Assembly: GCF_050436995.1 (NCBI RefSeq)
Contig: NC_134764.1
Location: forward strand, 3,596,001 to 3,660,000
Direction of reading: 5' to 3'
DNA from: Anticarsia gemmatalis
Lineage: Eukaryota > Arthropoda > Insecta > Lepidoptera > Erebidae
DNA length: 64,000 nucleotides
The notes below the pieces were generated by a model. It ran no database searches. It had not been told where the DNA came from and worked only from the letters and a program-made list of their open reading frames with translations. Of the stretch, positions 58,964 through 64,000 are shown one piece after another. Made by a program: the position numbers and the translations under genes. Every line of letters starts with the position of its first letter. The first letter of the stretch is position 1.

Positions 58964-59721
58964 AACAGTGGTAAGTAAGCCGTTTCTAAGAATAACTTGG
59001 TTCCTCATACCTTGCCCTATTGTAGACCACTCCTTCAAGGCTAGTTTTAGGGGTCAATAAATCGGTAATTATTCGTGAAATGTAGCAATAGATATCAGAT
59101 CCACTTCACAGCATCAGTGAACTAGGAACAATGTAGGCTTTATTGTTAATAGCAATTGAGGCAGTTTGGTGGATTTAGTAGTTTAACTATTATTGCTTAT
59201 CATGATGAAGTTGGGTATTGAAATGTACCCAAATCGTGACAGGTTATTCTGAACGGGCTGGCTGTGGACTGTGGTCTTGGCTGACGTTTTTCTGCCGAAA
59301 TAGCAAGTTGGCATTGTGACGTGATGGGTCCAATTGGGTTTTCAAACAACCCAAAACTCATTGAAAAATACAAACTAATTTTGTCCAAATCTATATAATA
59401 TGTATAAAATGTTATTATTTTTGAGTGTTCTTCTCCCACGACATCATTCGACATATCTGTATTTGCACTCACTTTTATATAGGTTTTAATGCATTACCAA
59501 CTCTACCTAGACCAAGTTACATTCGATCCCTGATTGATAACAAGTAAAAATATTTTCAAATAGCATATTCATCATGCACACACAGCACATGCATCACTTG
59601 ATCCAGAGATTACACACTCAATAAAGAAATTCGCGAAATTTCTTTTATAAGAGTGGTAAGTACAGATTTACAATAGTTTTGACTACATTTTCACGCGATG
59701 TTATTTAATTTTATCCCATGA

Positions 59722-59830
59722 CCGACCCACTACAAGCGAGATAGTCCTATACCAAGGGCGTCCTCAGCGAAGAAGTGATCAAACCTTAAGTCCACCATGC
59801 TGGCTAAGTACGTATTATGGACTTAACATT
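59722..59830 (+). repeat. Dispersed repeat B, diverged copy
   Basis: GACCGACCCACTACAAGCGA ... CAAGGGCGTCCTC ... TAAGTCCACCATGCTGGCTA then AGTACGTATTATGGACTT. Ordered as in 41488-41600 with many substitutions. Confidence 0.55.
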
Positions 59831-60814
59831 CACTCCTATTATCAAATAGTGTTGTGTACTATATTTAAACGTAAGTGACATGACCATAGAGTCGATAATT
59901 CTAGCAAATTTCGCACCGACTTGTCGCTCATAGTAAGTCTCCGTGAAGGTCAGACATCATTACGATGTTGTTACAGTTTTCGTGCACACGCCCAATTAAC
60001 TTTTAGATAATAAACACCATGAAAATAAGGGTGAAAGTGTATACTGAAACTAGGTCAATTAAAAAAATATAGTATAAATCTTATTAACATAGTTAAGGAT
60101 TATGAACCAGTGGAGAAATTATCAAATAATTCAAAAAACTATATAAATAAGTTGTGTCAAAGAAATGTGTGGGGATGATAAGAATTTCTTCAACTCTCCT
60201 TTGGTCTCTCCCTACCCTTTACAGAAAATAGACGTGATATTGGGGATGTACATATATGTATAAGATGTATGAGAAAATTGATGTCTAAAGAATATTTAGC
60301 CAGGTCACAACCTAGCATTTTCTAACAAAACATAATTTATTTATTCATTACTATACCATTATTGGACACGGCTTTTCTCCTAAAATAACAAAATATGCAT
60401 AATATCTGTAAATGTTAACTATTACAGTCATTTTTAACCATAATTTTATAAAACACTAACTGTTCTTATAACTCCGCACAATGCGCGAGTTCGTTGATGT
60501 CTTTATTATGAACGAAACTCACATAGCTGCGTTGTCAAGATTGTTTGAAAAACTTATACATTATGTATGAATACTTTGTGTAATGGACACCAGATATTTA
60601 CTAATTAATTGATCGAGGATATATATGTAATAAATCATTTAATAAAATAATGTCAAGTTGTGACTGGGCGCATTATCATTGGCATTTAATAGAGGAGGTT
60701 CGTATTTATTTCAGACGTTTTTTTTAGATAGCCAGCAATTTTTACTCTAAATATAGATTCCTACATTTTGTTTAAGATTTCGTTGGCATTCCAGTAATTT
60801 AATTGGCAATTGCT

Positions 60815-60823
60815 TCAAGGTCG
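60815..60823 (+). promoter_or_regulatory. Candidate FTZ-F1 site (TCAAGGTCG) upstream of the cuticular protein gene
   Basis: Matches YCAAGGYCR about 2.9 kb upstream of the cuticle gene TATA box. Beta-FTZ-F1 is a known activator of moulting-stage cuticle genes in insects; relevance here is only a suggestion. Confidence 0.25.
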
Positions 60824-60894
60824 TGACATAATTGGTATACCAAATTAAATTAATCTTGTGTTTTGGGACTTTTATAATCAAAACCACAGAGAAA

Positions 60895-61110
60895 AAGTCC
60901 TGCAAGGCGCCAAACATCTAAGTATTTGTATGCACGCAAATATTTGTCTCACGTGGTAATCGAACCCACGACACCTCCATGGCAAAGTTATCACCATAAA
61001 TACTACGTTTCGGTCGTCGTCATCATATTATGCCTCGAATGGGATTCGAAACCCACCACACTCAATTGATAAAGCGATCAAATTAACCATTGCGCCAAAC
61101 ACTCAGTTAA
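60895..61110 (-). repeat. tRNA-derived SINE fragments (minus strand)
   Basis: Two adjacent minus-strand heads. GTCGTGGGTTCGATTACC, with a B-box, reads from about 60970 back toward 60895. TTTGGCGCAATGGTTAATTT ... GGTGGGTTTCGAATCCC, with an A-box then a B-box, reads from about 61105 to 61035. Nested or tandem SINE insertions. Confidence 0.55.
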
Positions 61111-61307
61111 AAACTTCTCGATCAGTGAATATAATTGGTTGTAGTCTGTCGAAAAGAATGCGCGTATCAAACAGTTTTTAATCACATATTACATGTACTC
61201 ATTAACTGATATTTTACTTTCTAATGTGTCAGGTGTAGTAATAATATTACGACTTATTCAGATGTGGTGGAGGCAGAAGTGTTAATAATAGATTATACAT
61301 TTTTTTT

Positions 61308-61390
61308 TACCCATTACTGTCCCACTGCAGGGAAAGTGCAGTTACGCCTTGAGTCCACCACGCTGGCCAAGTGCGAATTGGGGATTTTTA
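61308..61390 (+). repeat. Dispersed repeat B, copy
   Basis: TTACCCATTACTGTCCCACT then GCAGGGAAAGTGCAG, TTGAGTCCACCACGCTGGCC and AAGTGCGAATTGGGGATTTT. Lacks the GGTCTCCTCC segment present at 41488. Confidence 0.7.
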
Positions 61391-62159
61391 TCGATTGTGC
61401 ATACTTTTTTTACATTTTGGCAAGTCTTATAAAGTTCTTTCCGGGTGCGTTTTAAATAGTAAAGAAAAAAGGAAAAATAGGGAACCAAACCCAGTTCTTA
61501 GACCTCTGCATTATAATAAAATAACTTATTTCCTGGATCACCTGAGAATCAAACCCAGTACCTAGGCAAAGGGCTATTTAAGACGTAACAATAAGCAAAA
61601 CGAACTAGTTTTAATTTACATCTTTAAAAATATTTTGACAAAACTGTTTATCATGACGATAAACAATTTGAGTGTTTAGTGCGTACTGTCTGAAAATCGA
61701 AACCGGGACCTCACGGTAACAAACCACTCCCACTACATCTGTACCGCCCGCCGTTAACAGTGTAGAATCAATTGTAGTTTGTGAAAGTAATTTTGTTATC
61801 GCTTAGCTATTGTTTTAAGCTTAGTACTCACTATAACACGACCTTGTCGGTTCCATGGGATATTAATTACGCATTTTATCTATCACTCTCCTGCTTTAAT
61901 TTCCGAGTTATAAGTCTAGTCATCCAATAGATATTCCATTTCTTAGAATTTATTTTTTCTTCACATTAATTACTACATATTTAACGAATTATATCATGTT
62001 ATGTGCTCTTTTTAAAGCTATGGTACAAATGGTAGAGGTTAAGCAAAATAGTGATTCAGTTTGGCAGCAAATACAAATAAACTATAATGTATCTATGAAA
62101 TACCTATTAGCTGTCACAGGCAGCTCCACTCGCATACATACTTTAATTTACTATCGCTA

Positions 62160-62350
62160 GGTGAATTTTTGAAAAAATATAGCTTTCGACAGGGAGAACT
62201 TGAACTCACACCTTGCTACGAAATGCGAGACACTCGGTGTATACACATGGTACATAGTGAATAGTGTCCTAGTCAAAATTTAGCTGAAAAGACAGACAAC
62301 AGTCAGACAGACAGACAGACAGACAGACTTTGGTATTCTGTACTATTGGT
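62160..62350 (-). repeat. SINE-like fragment ending in a CAGA microsatellite
   Basis: The minus strand reads GTGTGAGTTCAAGTTCTCCC, a B-box-like segment, near 62190-62210. On the plus strand, CAGACAGACAGACAGACAG occupies about 62304-62328. The tetranucleotide run borders a unit ending TTTGGTATTCTGTACTATTG. Confidence 0.5.
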
Positions 62351-63359
62351 ATGGATAAGTCGATGTAAAGCGGACTTGAACAAGCAACATGAAGTCGGTA
62401 CAAGGCTTTATCACATTTCTATAACAAGTGCCGCATTGTTGCCTCTTGCTCAATGTTGCTCTACATTTAATTGAAATAACTAATTACGGTTTACGTCTTA
62501 ATTACATGAGAATTCCAGATATGGACAATATTTTCTAATAAATCATATAAATGGAGTAGAACTATAACTATTGAGGTTATTGCGTTTTTCTGTCAAACAA
62601 TTTGATTTATATTAATTTATTGATTTACGATGTCTTTGCCACTTCAAGACAAGCATTGATTCACGAAACAGATATAATTATGACGAGATTTCATGATCAT
62701 CATTATTACTCCTATTTTATTGACACTCTTCTTAAATAGAAAATTTGATATGGTCTCAGTATGAAAAAAACCACATGACCCATTATTGGCCCAGATAATT
62801 TCACACTAGTAGGTTATAGAGGTACAGTAAAAACTATGAGCATATATGTATCCCGAGGGTGATATTCCGACCTTGCATCAACATTTTTCAAACATTCTAT
62901 ACGTCATACAATCATTATGCTTTAACTCAAACACTTTAATTAATGAAATTGTTAAGCCAAAATACCCAGCATTAGTTTTCTAAAATAAGAGTTATGATAC
63001 AATAATATTTATACAATTGTAACGTAGTGTACTCGTAAATTTAATTATAATGTAAATAAAATAACGAAATTCTAAAAATATACATAATTCATTACATAAT
63101 GATGAATGGTTGCTGCACAGTTTGAATACATTGTATACTATTTACATACTAAAATATATATTAAGTTAATCAGAATACTAAATTGCTAGTAATACTAAAA
63201 ATGTTTAGTAAACATCGAATTTTATTTAAAAATAGTAGTTAAAATAATTAAGTGTGCACGCCGCACATTTTGGAATTAAATTATAAAATTAGTGATTAAA
63301 TGTATAATATAGTAATTAATGCATAATTTAGATTATAAATATAAAATCCATGTTTATAA

Positions 63360-63735
63360 GTGCCTTTAAAATGCCCTGCAGGTAATGGACTCAGGCTATG
63401 AAGCAAGTTAGAAGGAAGATTTCTTCAAGGTCCCTGTTAAACATCTCGTGAATCTTAATCGCTGATCCCCTTAAAATTGGAAGCCAAAGCCCCCTACTCC
63501 TAAGTATGTGTCGGTTAACTTATTAGGTCGTTCTTTTCAATTTTTTCATGCATTTATTGTTACTTCATCTATCGGATATCGCTATACTACTAGTTCATAT
63601 ATCGGATGCTGCTTAAATATTAATCTCTCTCATCATCAGCCTAGCCTGTCTTTAAACAATATTAAATTATTATCGAGAAAAATAGGTCGTTGTTTGTGCA
63701 TTTATTCATAGTAAATAAAGTTCATTCATTCAAGT
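63360..63735 (+). repeat. Probable LINE 3' end with TTCA-repeat tail
   Basis: Contains CATCATCAGCCTAGCCTG near 63630 and ends AATAAAGTTCATTCATTCAA, a poly(A)-signal-like hexamer followed by a short tandem tail, as in several moth LINEs. No coding region recognised; the upstream limit is a guess. Confidence 0.45.
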
Positions 63736-64000
63736 AAATTTAGTTCTAGAACAAGTCAAAATAGTGTTGAGCCTCATTTACCTAACTAGCCATGTTTATG
63801 ACCTAGTACACACTTGTAACAGGTTGTCAGATCTTATTTGTAAGGCAACTACGTTTCTCAATACGGAAGTAACAACTAACAAAATTATGTAAACAAACTG
63901 TACCAAAATATAATAGGAATAGTATTTATTTCCAATATTTATTAGTTTTACTAAAAAATAAGAAGAAAAATGTGGAAGTGTGTTTGTTCTTCTTTCACAA

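Larger units (their letters stand above)
57961..64000. other. Upstream flank and repeat-rich intergenic DNA
   Basis: No gene found in about 6 kb. Contents: hairpin MITE copy 2 (58861-58963), repeat B (59722-59830 and 61308-61390), repeat A minus-strand trace (60196-60262), several SINE-like minus-strand fragments (60895-61110, 61480-61570, 62160-62350), a CAGA microsatellite, and a LINE-like 3' end near 63360-63735. AT-rich elsewhere. Confidence 0.5.

Overview
The window looks like nuclear DNA from a lepidopteran insect (moth or butterfly). Non-coding DNA is AT-rich, the genes have many short phase-coherent exons, and introns and intergenic DNA carry repeat types typical of moths: tRNA-headed SINEs, LINE 3' ends, small foldback elements, and a non-LTR element with a GAATT-type tail. 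I see no prokaryotic features.

Layout. (1) 719-7489, plus strand: a 10-exon gene for a 608-residue acidic coiled-coil protein with two N-terminal WH2 actin-binding motifs. Its second intron holds an 840-bp palindromic transposon with 282-bp arms and an 8-bp target duplication. (2) 9185-10138, minus strand: an intact ORF that reads as the C-terminal module (CCHC plus RPD...D nuclease) of an R2-type non-LTR retrotransposon. (3) 10551-23444, plus strand: a 26-exon gene for condensin subunit Cap-G (1290 residues). Its intron 19 contains a gag-only non-LTR element. (4) 33355-23541, minus strand: a 14-coding-exon GMC-family FAD oxidoreductase (717 residues) with an unusual Trp/Asn/Gln/His-rich C-terminal tail. 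It is tail-to-tail with Cap-G, with poly(A) signals about 32 bp apart. A TATA/initiator promoter and a non-coding first exon are proposed near 38.2-38.3 kb. (5) 57795-50759, minus strand: a 4-exon secreted cuticular protein gene (212 residues) with three copies of a D-G...DTPEV...AH motif, a 5.8-kb first intron inside the signal peptide, and a clear TATA box at 57951-57960. (6) About 38.3-50.6 kb and 58-64 kb are gene-poor and repeat-rich.

The genes do not form an obvious pathway: cytoskeleton, chromosome condensation, redox enzyme and cuticle structure. All exon models were assembled by hand from GT-AG (one GC-AG) sites and reading-frame phase. Every coding junction keeps frame from ATG to stop, which is the main support for them. 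Names for repeats are inferences, because no database could be searched.
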